Source: Phycisphaerales bacterium
Lineage (GTDB): Bacteria > Planctomycetota > Phycisphaerae > Phycisphaerales > SM1A02
Length of the DNA: 64,000 nucleotides
Assembly (NCBI GenBank): GCA_029246705.1
Contig: JAQWMQ010000019.1
Span: 59,709 to 123,708 of the forward strand
Reading direction: 5' to 3'
A program made the position numbers and the translations under genes. Under the pieces are notes generated by a model. It saw only the letters and a program-made list of their open reading frames with translations, made no database searches and had not been told where the DNA came from. Positions 16,869-25,784 of this stretch are shown in pieces. Numbering within the stretch: position 1 is the first letter of the stretch; the number at the start of each line of letters is the position of its first letter.

Positions 16869-17786
16869 ATGGAGAAACAAACCCAACCAGGGTGTTCATC
16901 CTCGTACAAGATGATGAACATGAACCGTTCAGAAGACGCCAAAGCGATGAATGCAAAGCCACAAAAACCTCCCATCGAGCCGACCAGCAGCAGCGCCTCC
17001 GAACAGGAGATCAATGACTGGAGATCGGTCGTTGACGAGGAGAAAAGACCCTCCCAGGATGCGAGTTCGACCGCGACCAGCTGGACCTTGATTCAGGATG
17101 CGGCCAATGACGGGTCGCCGACCAAGATCAACAGCCGTGATGAACTCATGAAGAGGTACTGGTCTGCGGTCTTCGCCTTCATCCGATCCTCAGGTCGTTC
17201 GGAACAGAAGACGGAGGATCTGACGCAGGGCTTCTTCTGCGACGTCGTGATCGGCCGAGACCTCTTCGATCGAGCTGACAGCAACCGAGGCAGGTTCAGG
17301 TCACTTCTGATGAGTGCGGTTCGAAACTACCTCGCCGATGACTACAGGATGCAGAACGCGAAGAGACGTTCGCCGGGAACGAACGCGATCAGGCGGATCG
17401 ACGATGAGAATTCAGGCATAGAACCACAATCGAACGAGACCGACCCGGAAGCGGCGTTCAACATGCGATGGGTCGACGAACTGATCAAGAGGACCAGCGA
17501 ACAGGTGCGGGAACAACTGCTGAGTGAAGGCAAGGTCATGCACTGGGATATCTTCCAGAATCGCATTCTCAAGCCATGCCTTACCGGCGCCCCGGCGACT
17601 CCTCACGAGGAACTCGCCGAAAAATGGGGCCTGCGCGGATTGCCCCAGGTATCCAACCTGCTGGTGAGCGCCAAGAGAACGTATGCGAAGACGCTCCTGG
17701 ACAACGTCCGTGCGACACTGCCGAAGGGGGCTTCAGCAAGCAACGAGATGAATGAACTGTTCAACGCATTAGGTATGAGAAAATGA
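16869..17786 (+). CDS. Sigma-70 family (ECF-like) RNA polymerase sigma factor
   Basis: 305 residues from ATG 16869; ATG 16911 is an alternative, and neither has a well-placed ribosome site. After a 75-residue low-complexity N-terminus, region 2 is seen: TSWTLIQDA, RDELMKRYWSAVFAFIRSSG, EDLTQGFFCDVV and the RGRFRSLLMSAVRNYLADDYR helix. A region-4-like helix-turn-helix lies near the C-terminus (PHEELAEKWGLRGLPQVSNLLVSAKRTYAK). This is the planctomycete ECF-like type with a divergent region 4. The stop overlaps the next gene by four bases (ATGA), so the two are coupled. Target genes unknown. Confidence 0.75.
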   Translation: MEKQTQPGCSSSYKMMNMNRSEDAKAMNAKPQKPPIEPTSSSASEQEINDWRSVVDEEKRPSQDASSTATSWTLIQDAANDGSPTKINSRDELMKRYWSAVFAFIRSSGRSEQKTEDLTQGFFCDVVIGRDLFDRADSNRGRFRSLLMSAVRNYLADDYRMQNAKRRSPGTNAIRRIDDENSGIEPQSNETDPEAAFNMRWVDELIKRTSEQVREQLLSEGKVMHWDIFQNRILKPCLTGAPATPHEELAEKWGLRGLPQVSNLLVSAKRTYAKTLLDNVRATLPKGASASNEMNELFNALGMRK

Positions 17787-18190
17787 TCCACAACAGCAAC
17801 GAAACACAACACCCGATCGAATGGGCGATGGAAACGGATGTCGACCCATTCTTCATGCTGGCGAACTGGCTGGTACGGGATGCCTTCGAGCATGCGGAGG
17901 GAGCCATACAGATACTGACCTCCGCAGACACCAGTCTCAACGACTTCCGGAACCTCAAACGACTCTTCAAGCAGTTGAGAACCCAGGGCGAGCTGCCTGC
18001 GGATCGCAGACTTGGAGCCCGTCTTTATGCAGCCTCGATTGCCGGAGCGCTCGTGTACCACGAAAGAATGATCACGGTCCAGTCCCCGCAGCGACTTCGT
18101 GAAGCATTCAAAGATTTCACCCAGGACGGCGACATGCCGAATCCACTGACGGATCTCGTCAAGAAGGCGAGCACGAAGATCCCCGAGTGA
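17783..18190 (+). CDS. Small protein translationally coupled to the sigma factor
   Basis: 135 residues, soluble, with no signal or membrane segment. The sequence is mostly helical (FFMLANWLVRDAFEHAEGAIQIL, FRNLKRLFKQLR) and matches no family I know. The ATGA overlap with the sigma gene and the lack of another neighbour make a partner role likely, for example a soluble anti-sigma or adaptor, but this is inference from context. The stop lies inside an 18-bp palindrome shared with the convergent tolC-like gene. Confidence 0.6.
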   Translation: MIHNSNETQHPIEWAMETDVDPFFMLANWLVRDAFEHAEGAIQILTSADTSLNDFRNLKRLFKQLRTQGELPADRRLGARLYAASIAGALVYHERMITVQSPQRLREAFKDFTQDGDMPNPLTDLVKKASTKIPE

Positions 18191-18202
18191 TCCGGATCAC
18201 TC
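18185..18202. repeat. 18-bp perfect palindrome holding both convergent stop codons
   Basis: GAGTGATCC followed by its exact reverse complement GGATCACTC. The plus-strand TGA (18188-18190) and the minus-strand TGA (18197-18199) both lie inside it. No T-run follows, so it is not a classical intrinsic terminator, though it could fold in either transcript. Confidence 0.7.
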
Positions 18203-19891
18203 CTCGACCTCTTCGAATCGACCGCCAGCGAACGAATCATCATCCAACCACTCGATCCGACTGCTTCCGAAGATGGTCCCGGTCGCGAAGGCGGCATCAA
18301 CCAGCGCCGCCTGGTATTCAACCACGGCAAGAATCTCACGACTGCGTGCGTCGGCAAGCCTGGCGGATGCATCAAGAACGTCGTTGCTGGTCCTGAGACC
18401 GAGCTCGAACTGCCGTTTTTCAGCTTCATAGGTACGACCAGCAAGCACTGTCTCCAGTCGTGCCGCGAGTATCCGCTGCCATGCCTCGTTGATCGAGTCG
18501 ACCACGTCGAAGACTTCCAGCCGGATCGCCTGCACGCGTTGATCCCGCGTGGCCAGCCGCTGCACGCGCTGGAGGATCGTCTGCTTCAAGCGTGATTCCG
18601 CCTGTTGGTTGCCGATCGGGATCCTTGCCGACAGACCCACGGACCAGGTGTCGTAGAAGCCATCGAAGGCCGCCTTGTAGGTGTTTGCAAGCGAACCGGA
18701 CTGATTGCCGTTGAGACCGAAGTCATATCGAACCGCGATGTCCGGGAGAGTCGCGTTGCGGGCGACCTCTATGTCGCTTGAATCGATGGCGAGTTGGAGA
18801 TCCAGCTCCAGGACCTCCATGCGGTTTTCCACGGCATCGCGGGCCATGGCGAGACCGTCGATGACCAATCCGACGGGATTGGGGATGCTGGAGGGTTCCA
18901 GCGCGGTGTCCGATTCGATGGGAAGGTCCCGTCGATTCATGACCTGCTTCAGTTCACGTTGTGTTCTTCGGATCGCGGCATCCGCACGGATGATCGCCTC
19001 CAGGCTCGAGCCGACTCCGCTTTCGGCGCGGATGACCTCGATTTCCGCGGTCTGACCGAGATCGACCAGTCTCTGGGCACGTTCCAGCTGTTCGACCGCC
19101 AGTTCGTACTGCTGCTTCCGTACGTCGAATTCCTGCCAGGCTGCGTAGAGACGCCAGTAGGACTTTTCAGCATTCCCCAGGATGCGGATGGCTGCCAGCT
19201 TCGCCTGGGCCTGTGCGATCTGGCTTCGGTATGCGGCCACTCGTATCGGAGCGGTGTTGACACGCAGTCCGGCGTCACGGAGCAACGGCTGTGAAATCGA
19301 GAACTGAAGACCGGCCGACCAGAAGTTGCTGAGCCCATTGAAGTCCAACTGGCTGTTCTGGGAGTTACGGGAGAAGGGTGTCGAGAAGGTGATGGTGCCG
19401 CCGGTCTGGAGCGGGATCTCCACTCCCAGATCAACACTGGTCGCGCTGCTGTTGGCACTCTGCGATTCATTGGTGATCTGCTGGTTCACGTCGGACTGAC
19501 TGACACTCGCGACGAAGGTCGATTCGAAACGAGCCGACTCGACCTGGTACCCCGCTTCAGCAATGGCGGGATCGATGATCGTGGCTGACAACTCAAGGTT
19601 GTTCTCGAGTGCGGAAGCACGGACGTCAGCAAGACTCAGGGCCACCTTCTGCTCGTAGACGGGAAACTCGATCGCACCTTCGAGCACCCGGGTCGCGGCT
19701 TCCAGGGGCGGCAGGGAAAGATGTTCCGCTGAGGTCTGCAAGTCGGAGTTCTCGATCCTCTTCAAGGAGGATTCGGGAATCCGCCAGGGCTCGTCCCGGG
19801 AGAAGAGATCGCTTCCACAGCCCGTCAGCATGCAGGTCGCAAGCATGGGCATGAATCCGAATCGAATGATCGATCCGACAAGGTCATTCAT
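18197..19891 (-). CDS. TolC-family outer-membrane efflux lipoprotein
   Basis: 564 residues from ATG 19891; the open frame further upstream overlaps the permease in another frame. The N-terminus is a lipoprotein signal (FMPMLATCMLTGC, lipobox LTGC). Two outer-membrane-efflux repeats follow, with the long helical hairpins of TolC (for example RIAVAAYRSQIAQAQAKLAA and LAVEQLERAQRLVDLGQTAEIEVIRAE). It should form the trimeric outer-membrane duct of the tripartite pump whose other genes lie directly upstream. The start overlaps the permease stop by eight bases. Confidence 0.88.
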   Translation of the reverse strand: MNDLVGSIIRFGFMPMLATCMLTGCGSDLFSRDEPWRIPESSLKRIENSDLQTSAEHLSLPPLEAATRVLEGAIEFPVYEQKVALSLADVRASALENNLELSATIIDPAIAEAGYQVESARFESTFVASVSQSDVNQQITNESQSANSSATSVDLGVEIPLQTGGTITFSTPFSRNSQNSQLDFNGLSNFWSAGLQFSISQPLLRDAGLRVNTAPIRVAAYRSQIAQAQAKLAAIRILGNAEKSYWRLYAAWQEFDVRKQQYELAVEQLERAQRLVDLGQTAEIEVIRAESGVGSSLEAIIRADAAIRRTQRELKQVMNRRDLPIESDTALEPSSIPNPVGLVIDGLAMARDAVENRMEVLELDLQLAIDSSDIEVARNATLPDIAVRYDFGLNGNQSGSLANTYKAAFDGFYDTWSVGLSARIPIGNQQAESRLKQTILQRVQRLATRDQRVQAIRLEVFDVVDSINEAWQRILAARLETVLAGRTYEAEKRQFELGLRTSNDVLDASARLADARSREILAVVEYQAALVDAAFATGTIFGSSRIEWLDDDSFAGGRFEEVEE

Positions 19892-21125
19892 GGCGCAGGG
19901 CCTCGATGGGATCAAGGCGCGAAGCCTTGATCGCGGGAAACATGCCGAAGATGACACCAACTCCGCCACTGAAGACGAATGCGAGGATGACCGCCCACAT
20001 GGGAATGTCCGCCTGCTCGAGGTTCGCATCGGGAATGCGGGTCATCCCGAAGGCGAAAAGCCTGCCGATGGCCAGCCCTATGAATCCACCAAGGAAGCTC
20101 AGGGTCACGGCCTCGAGAAGAAACTGAAGGAGGATCGCTGTGGGCGTCGCACCCACTGCCTTGCGAAGGCCGATCTCCCGGGTACGCTCCGAAACGGAGA
20201 CCAGCATGATGTTCATGATGCCGATCCCCCCCACCAGCAGGCTGATCCCGACGATCCCCCCTGCAATGGCGGTGATTCCGGCAGCGAGAGCCTTGAACTG
20301 GTCTATGAACTGATCGATGGCCGCCACCTCGAAGGTGTCGGGTTCGTCAGGCCCGATGCCGCGCATCTTCCGAAGGGTGAACCGCACTTCCGATTCGGCT
20401 TCCTCGGCGACATCGGGGGATTCGATCAAGGCATTGATGATGAAGAAGAAATTGGGTGACTGAAGCTTGGCCGCCATGGAGAATGGAATGAAGACCTCCG
20501 CGGAGCTGGTGTTCATGCCGAAGATCGACTCCTCCAGCGTCTCGACCAGGCCGATGACCAGGAACCTGCGCCCATCGAGAAGGACATGACTTCCCGTGGG
20601 GTCCTGCTGCATCTGCAGCTCCTCCACGGCAGCGTCGTTCAGGAGGCAGACCTGGCGGGCGTTGAGTTCATCGATGCTGTTGAACGATCGTCCGATCAGG
20701 ATCGAACGACCGGAGGTCTGGTGCCAGTCGGACCAGATCCCCTTGACCGTAACGCCCGTGATGGTCTGGTCTCCATTCTGCACGGACATCCCGAGATCGG
20801 TGCTGGGCGAGATCGCCCTGATCGAAGGGCAATTCGTGACGATGGCATCAAGTTCCGTCTGCTTGAGACGAATATCCTCCCAGGGGTAGAGATTCTCGGG
20901 TGCATCCGACGGACGATCCGGAAAGATGAACATGCGGCTCGCACCAACCGCTTCGAATTCCTCGAGAACCTTGGTCTTCAGTCCCACCAGGGCGGCAATG
21001 ACCGCACTGACCGAAGCAACTCCGACGATGATGCCCAGTGCGGTGAGGAACGAACGTGTCTTGTTCGCCCAGATCTGGGAAAGGGCGAGCATGATCGATC
21101 GAATGTAGAAGAGTGGGTTCAGCAC
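19884..21125 (-). CDS. MacB-type ABC transporter permease
   Basis: 413 residues from a GTG at 21125 overlapping the ATPase stop by seven bases. Layout: one N-terminal membrane helix ([22 protein letters not shown]), a periplasmic MacB-PCD domain (about 50-280) and three C-terminal helices with the FtsX signature ([36 protein letters not shown]). MacB permeases are mechanotransmission exporters working with a periplasmic adaptor and TolC. The gene order adaptor-ATPase-permease-TolC supports this. Substrate unknown (macrolide, peptide, lipoprotein or siderophore are family possibilities). Confidence 0.9.
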   Translation of the reverse strand: MLNPLFYIRSIMLALSQIWANKTRSFLTALGIIVGVASVSAVIAALVGLKTKVLEEFEAVGASRMFIFPDRPSDAPENLYPWEDIRLKQTELDAIVTNCPSIRAISPSTDLGMSVQNGDQTITGVTVKGIWSDWHQTSGRSILIGRSFNSIDELNARQVCLLNDAAVEELQMQQDPTGSHVLLDGRRFLVIGLVETLEESIFGMNTSSAEVFIPFSMAAKLQSPNFFFIINALIESPDVAEEAESEVRFTLRKMRGIGPDEPDTFEVAAIDQFIDQFKALAAGITAIAGGIVGISLLVGGIGIMNIMLVSVSERTREIGLRKAVGATPTAILLQFLLEAVTLSFLGGFIGLAIGRLFAFGMTRIPDANLEQADIPMWAVILAFVFSGGVGVIFGMFPAIKASRLDPIEALRHE

Positions 21126-21847
21126 CGAACACCCTTCCCTCCGACATGACGTCCGGCAATGTCCTCGGCGACCGGGAGATCAGAATCGACCCGCCCGTCA
21201 CGGAGCCTGATGACTCGCTGGCAGCAGGCCGCGACATCATCCTCGTGCGTGACGATCAGAATGGTCTGACCTTCGGCGTGAATCTGAGCGAAGAGATCAA
21301 GTATCTCCAGCGTCGTGGTGGAATCCAGGTTTCCCGTCGGTTCGTCGGCCATCAGGATCTGCGGTCGGTTCAATATGGCCCTGGCTATGGCAACCCGCTG
21401 CTTCTGGCCCCCGGACAGCTGATTCGGCCTGTGGGTCGTTCGGTCGGAGAGACCCACACGGTCCAGGGCCTCCTTCGCCCGACGTCGACGAGATCCCCCC
21501 CCACCGGAGGATGCATAGATCAGTGGCAGTCCCACGTTCTGCAAGGCCGTCTGCCGAGGCAGCAGTTCGAACGACTGAAAGACGAACCCCATCTGTTCGT
21601 TCCGAATCGAGGCGAGTTCCCGGGCGCCCATCTGTCCGACGTTGCGACCGCCGAGGTGGTAGGTGCCGCTGGTCGGGGTGTCCAGGCAACCAAGCATGTT
21701 CATCAAGGTGCTCTTGCCGCTGCCGGAGCTGCCCATGATCGCGACCATCTCGTTCGAGCCGATGTCCAGGTCCACACCACGCAATGCATGGATCTCCTCG
21801 ACCCCGACTCGGTAGACCTTGCTGAGATTTCGAATCTCGATCAACAT
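21119..21847 (-). CDS. MacB/LolD-type ABC transporter ATP-binding protein
   Basis: 242 residues from ATG 21847 (a TTG at 21877 would overlap the adaptor gene). All ATPase motifs are present: Walker [12 protein letters not shown]-loop [10 protein letters not shown], signature [15 protein letters not shown], Walker [13 protein letters not shown] and the switch His in VTHE. It powers the permease encoded next. The usual Ser-Gly-rich linker after the Q-loop is expanded here ([19 protein letters not shown]). Confidence 0.93.
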   Translation of the reverse strand: MLIEIRNLSKVYRVGVEEIHALRGVDLDIGSNEMVAIMGSSGSGKSTLMNMLGCLDTPTSGTYHLGGRNVGQMGARELASIRNEQMGFVFQSFELLPRQTALQNVGLPLIYASSGGGGSRRRRAKEALDRVGLSDRTTHRPNQLSGGQKQRVAIARAILNRPQILMADEPTGNLDSTTTLEILDLFAQIHAEGQTILIVTHEDDVAACCQRVIRLRDGRVDSDLPVAEDIAGRHVGGKGVRC

Positions 21848-21860
21848 CTGGCGTGGCTCA

Positions 21861-23210
21861 TCAGAAGGAGACTTCAATGCGATTGCCCTGGTCGTTGCCG
21901 TCGTCCGAGGTGGTGATGCTGCCTTTCATGGATCTGATCGGATCATCATGCTTGACGGTTTCGAGCACCTTGTAGGGTCCGACGATGACTTCGGCGCCTT
22001 CCGCGACACCCTCGAGGATCAGTGTCTCGGTGAGTGAGCTGGGGCCGGTTCTCACCGGCGTGCAGATCGCCTTGCCGTCCACCACCACGTAGACCACCGA
22101 AATGGCGCTTCGATCCCTGTCCACGAGCTCGCTGGAAACAAGGACCGATTCAGGCATGTCATCGATCGCCCGATCCAGAACCGCCTGCGACGGAACCAAC
22201 AGGCCGACATGGTCATCAACCAGGATATCGACGTTCGCGGCAAGTCCGGAATAGATGTCGCGTCCGCGCAGGTTGAGGTGGACTTCGGTCATGAAGTAAC
22301 CGGCACCGGATCCATCCAGCGTTCGCTGGAGCGCGATGCGGGTGACGTCACCGTCGAAGACCTCGTCCCGATAGGCATTGATTCTGATCTCCGCCTTCTG
22401 GGCGCGGAGCACCCGTGCTATGTCGCTTTCAGAGACTCGGGCATCAAGGTGCATGCTGGAGAGGTCGGCGACGGTGAGAATGACGGTTGCGGCATTGTTC
22501 ATGGTGCCGACCATCACCAGCTCGCCGACTTCGGCGTTCAAGGCCGTGACCACCCCGTCCATGGGCGCGCGAATCTCGGTTCGACCCAGCGCCTCGTTGG
22601 CACGTGAGATATCCGCTTCGGAAGCGGCAAGGGAACTCTCGATGACCGAGATCGAGTGCTGGGCGGCCCCGACCTGGGCCGACAGGTCATCGACTGATTG
22701 CTGCGCATCCTCAAGAGCGATCCGGCTGATGTCACCGGTCTCGAAGAGCTTCTTCTGGCGTTCCAGCTGACGCTTTGCCGTTTCCAGTCGAGCCATGGGC
22801 GCGGCGAGACTGGCCTGTTCCGATTTGAGCCGAAAGTATTCGGCATCACGCCGCGCCTGCGCGGACTTCAAGGCTGCCTTGAGATCACGATCATCCAGCT
22901 TGACCACGAGGTCACCCTTGGAGACCAGATCCCCTTCACGAAGGGGAAGCGCATCGATCCGGGCGGAGACTTCGGCTGAGATGTCGACCTTGGTGTCAGG
23001 TTCGACTTCGCCGGGCGCACTCACGACCTCCTGGAGGACACCGTGCTTCACCGTGTCCATCCTGGCCTCGGTCGAGGGAGGTTCGAAGGTCATCAAGCCG
23101 GAAATGCCGAAACCTGAAGTTCCAAAGACAACGAGAACCACCGCGAGAACTATGAATAGAAGTGAGAATCCAATCAGGAAGATTCGCACGAGCGTGCTCC
23201 AGAATGACAT
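21861..23210 (-). CDS. HlyD/MacA-type periplasmic adaptor of efflux pump
   Basis: 449 residues from ATG 23210. N-terminal membrane anchor (about 6-32), then a lipoyl-like half ([31 protein letters not shown]), a long coiled-coil hairpin (about 100-190, [23 protein letters not shown]...), the second lipoyl half ([20 protein letters not shown]) and beta-barrel domains. It links the MacB-type permease to the TolC-type channel. It is the first gene of the four-gene operon and probably carries the promoter in the 130-base upstream gap, where I see no clear element. Confidence 0.9.
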   Translation of the reverse strand: MSFWSTLVRIFLIGFSLLFIVLAVVLVVFGTSGFGISGLMTFEPPSTEARMDTVKHGVLQEVVSAPGEVEPDTKVDISAEVSARIDALPLREGDLVSKGDLVVKLDDRDLKAALKSAQARRDAEYFRLKSEQASLAAPMARLETAKRQLERQKKLFETGDISRIALEDAQQSVDDLSAQVGAAQHSISVIESSLAASEADISRANEALGRTEIRAPMDGVVTALNAEVGELVMVGTMNNAATVILTVADLSSMHLDARVSESDIARVLRAQKAEIRINAYRDEVFDGDVTRIALQRTLDGSGAGYFMTEVHLNLRGRDIYSGLAANVDILVDDHVGLLVPSQAVLDRAIDDMPESVLVSSELVDRDRSAISVVYVVVDGKAICTPVRTGPSSLTETLILEGVAEGAEVIVGPYKVLETVKHDDPIRSMKGSITTSDDGNDQGNRIEVSF

Positions 23211-23325
23211 CGAGCTCGAAAGAGGGTGTGTCGCGACGTGCGGGCTCCATGCTGTTTGATGGGATTCCAGCCCGAGGCGTTTCAACGTGAACAGGATACC
23301 AGATCACTACCTACGGATAATCCCG

Positions 23326-23363
23326 ACAAAAACACGGCACCCCCGACCAGGTCGGGGGTGCCG
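23326..23363 (-). terminator. Rho-independent terminator after the cysteine-rich secreted protein gene
   Basis: Perfect 13-bp stem (23351-23363 with 23335-23347), three-base loop, then TGTTTTTG on the minus strand. It lies about 60 bases after the stop at 23425 and isolates that gene from the efflux operon. Confidence 0.92.
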
Positions 23364-23424
23364 GAAAGGCAAGTGTTGTCGTGAGCCGGCCGAACCGGAT
23401 ATCACGGCATTTGCTGGGGCTGGC

Positions 23425-25365
23425 TTACACGCAGACGCCCCAAGCACCAAGCATCAGGGTCAGGTCAGCGCCATCGACGAGGCCATCCTCGTTGAGGTCG
23501 GCGACCGGATCATCGGTGCCCCATGCTCCAAGAAGGATGGTGAGGTCAGCACCGTCGACGATGCCATCACCGTTGAGGTCACCGATGCAGGTGACGTCGC
23601 CACCGCCCCAGCTGGTGAAGTCCTGGGCCCAGTGGTAACCATCGAAACCGATTTCACCATAGGTGGTGTAGGTAGCGATGCCACAGGGGTCGGACTTCAG
23701 GTAGGTGAAGCCACTTTCGCCGGCATCATTGCAACCGAGCGAAACGAAGCCGTCGGGGGACTCGGGGCAGTCCAGTGTGAAGACGACGTTCATGCCGTCA
23801 GTGACGTCCAAGCCCGGATCGAAGGCGACCGTGGTCAGACCAAGGTAACCACCACCGGCGATGTAGACTTCCTTGACGTCGATCTCAGCGAGCGATGCGA
23901 CGTCAGGTCGCGGATCAGGATTGGTGTCGTCGGCAACACGCATGAGAGCGAGGATGCCACTACCACCGTTGTAGGCACCGAAGTCGGTGCAACCGATGGT
24001 CTGTTCAGTGACACCCATGTACTTGCGGGCGAACTGGTTGGTGGTGGTGACGCCGGTGCCGTAGGCACAGGAAACACCATTGAAGGCTGCCGTCATGTCA
24101 ACGGACTGCGTGGTGGTGACGGGGTCGTCACCAGGGATGCACTCGTAGATCGGCAGTTCGGCGTAGCTGATGGTCATGTCGAAGTCACCTGAAGCGCCGT
24201 CATATCCACCGAGGCGAACCAGGAATTCCGTGGTGCCGTCGACTTCGATCTGGAGCGAGGAGGCTGCGGCGGCGTCGCCACAGTCTTCGTTGCATGCCAG
24301 GAAGATGTCGGGGAGCAATGCAGCTTCGAAGGTAGCGGCATCGTAGGCGTACACGGCGATCTTGGTATCCCAGAGAGCACCACCATCACAGGTCGATGCC
24401 GTAAGGAAGCCGCCACCGGGGACGCTCACGACGTACCAGAGGTCGGAGTTGAGCTGCTCGAAGCCAGCACCCGAGCCACAGGCTTCTTCGCCGGGTCCGT
24501 CAGTGTTCGCGCCGGCGGTGGTGCCGGAAACGACGACGGGGTCGGTGTCAGCAAGGTCGACGCGGAACGCGCCGTCGAGAACGGCATCAACGACGCAGTC
24601 GTTGCCGTAAGCCGGGGAATCGCACTCGTACTGGTAGTAGCCGCAGAGGTTGTACACCTCGGCTGCACAAGCTTCGTCCCATCCTTCGTCGCAACAGAGG
24701 TCGTCGAATGCGCAGACGAGCTCGCAACATTCCTGGTCACTGCAACCGGGTGTGCCATTGGGCACGTCGCAAGCGCCCTGTGAGGGGTCGCCGCAGTCGT
24801 AGATACTGGGGGCGAACTCAACAGTGACGACGTACTCGGTCAAGCAGCTGCTTGCGCCACCGTCACCGAAACCGTTGACGGTCGTCACGAAGCCGTAGAC
24901 TTCGCCAGCCTGAACGGACTGCTCGATGAAGCCGCCGCAGGGGAAGAGGTAGCCGTCGAGCTCATAGGTCGCGCAGTCGCCTGCGAAACTGGCGATGAAA
25001 CCGACGAAGTCGGCGACATCGACGCCAGCGTTGGCGCTGTTGAAGGTGTAACCGATCACGCCGTTTGACGGAGCGGTGAACCTGTACCAGTCAAGGTCAC
25101 GCGTTTCGCCACCTGCGGTGTCAGTCCATGCACCAACGTTACCGTTGATGGAGGTGAAGCCCTCCGAAAGGGTGCCAAGTTCCTGCCATACAGCTGGGTC
25201 GTAGTTGCAACCGCCATTGGGATCGACTTCGCCGGTCGTACCGCAGTAGCCGACGTCATTCTGCTCGATGGAGCCCGTGGGCACCGTTACATCACACTGT
25301 CCAAATGCAACACCAGCCGTACACAGGCCAGCCACCGCACTTGCGATAAAGCGACAATTACTCAT
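23425..25365 (-). CDS. Secreted cysteine-rich protein with dockerin-like C-terminal tag
   Basis: 646 residues from ATG 25365, with AGGAGG seven bases upstream. Signal peptide MSNCRFIASAVAGLCTAGVAFG. About 24-190 and 250-420 are beta-sandwich-like segments of the pre-peptidase C-terminal type (LDWYRFTAPSNGVIGYTF; SDLWYVVSVPGGGFLTAS). Between them lies a dense cysteine module at about 191-248 (ECCELVCAFDDLCCDEGWDEAC). The C-terminus has two dockerin-like repeats (GDLNGDGIVDGADL and ADLNEDGLVDGADL) each followed by LLGAWG or MLGAWG. Such secreted proteins are common in Phycisphaerae, with unknown function. It has its own strong terminator and a strong ribosome site, suggesting high expression. 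Confidence 0.82.
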   Translation of the reverse strand: MSNCRFIASAVAGLCTAGVAFGQCDVTVPTGSIEQNDVGYCGTTGEVDPNGGCNYDPAVWQELGTLSEGFTSINGNVGAWTDTAGGETRDLDWYRFTAPSNGVIGYTFNSANAGVDVADFVGFIASFAGDCATYELDGYLFPCGGFIEQSVQAGEVYGFVTTVNGFGDGGASSCLTEYVVTVEFAPSIYDCGDPSQGACDVPNGTPGCSDQECCELVCAFDDLCCDEGWDEACAAEVYNLCGYYQYECDSPAYGNDCVVDAVLDGAFRVDLADTDPVVVSGTTAGANTDGPGEEACGSGAGFEQLNSDLWYVVSVPGGGFLTASTCDGGALWDTKIAVYAYDAATFEAALLPDIFLACNEDCGDAAAASSLQIEVDGTTEFLVRLGGYDGASGDFDMTISYAELPIYECIPGDDPVTTTQSVDMTAAFNGVSCAYGTGVTTTNQFARKYMGVTEQTIGCTDFGAYNGGSGILALMRVADDTNPDPRPDVASLAEIDVKEVYIAGGGYLGLTTVAFDPGLDVTDGMNVVFTLDCPESPDGFVSLGCNDAGESGFTYLKSDPCGIATYTTYGEIGFDGYHWAQDFTSWGGGDVTCIGDLNGDGIVDGADLTILLGAWGTDDPVADLNEDGLVDGADLTLMLGAWGVCV

Positions 25366-25784
25366 GTCAGTCCTCCTGAACTTCTCTTCTGTTTCATCTG
25401 TGAACACACAGAATGTCCTGAAATGGGATCGGACCTAGGTCTACCGATCTCATGACTCTAGAAATTGCATAAAACACGCCTAAGAGTACCCCAGGGCTGG
25501 TTCTGAACCAAACATGAACTCATCATATTTGGAATGATTCTCATGAATGGCGCCCTGCATATGAATTTGAATCATGCATACCTGACTGAACTCTTTGCAT
25601 GAAATAGCGCCTACCAAGGCAGGAAGAGCGATTCCAACTCGCTCCAACCCATCAGACATGACTGCAGCGGCAAAACCCACATCCGTCCCTTGAAGGAAAT
25701 ACCGCCCTGATGATGGGAAGAGCCGTTTATTATCAGTCATATGTCTTCAGCCCGTCCAGGGGCGCTTTTTCAGTGCCAATCAGC
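25366..25784. other. 419-base gene-free, AT-richer region
   Basis: This holds the 5' flank of the secreted-protein gene. The base composition is visibly lower in GC than the surroundings. An 86-codon minus-strand frame (25480-25740) has no good ribosome site and no GC3 bias and is not called. A short inverted pair ATGATTC/GAATCAT flanks 25532-25576. No clear promoter is visible, although the promoter of the secreted-protein gene should lie near 25440. Confidence 0.4.

Noticed and set aside
25480..25740. 86-codon minus-strand frame
   Set aside because: No ribosome site, no codon bias like its neighbours, no recognisable motif.
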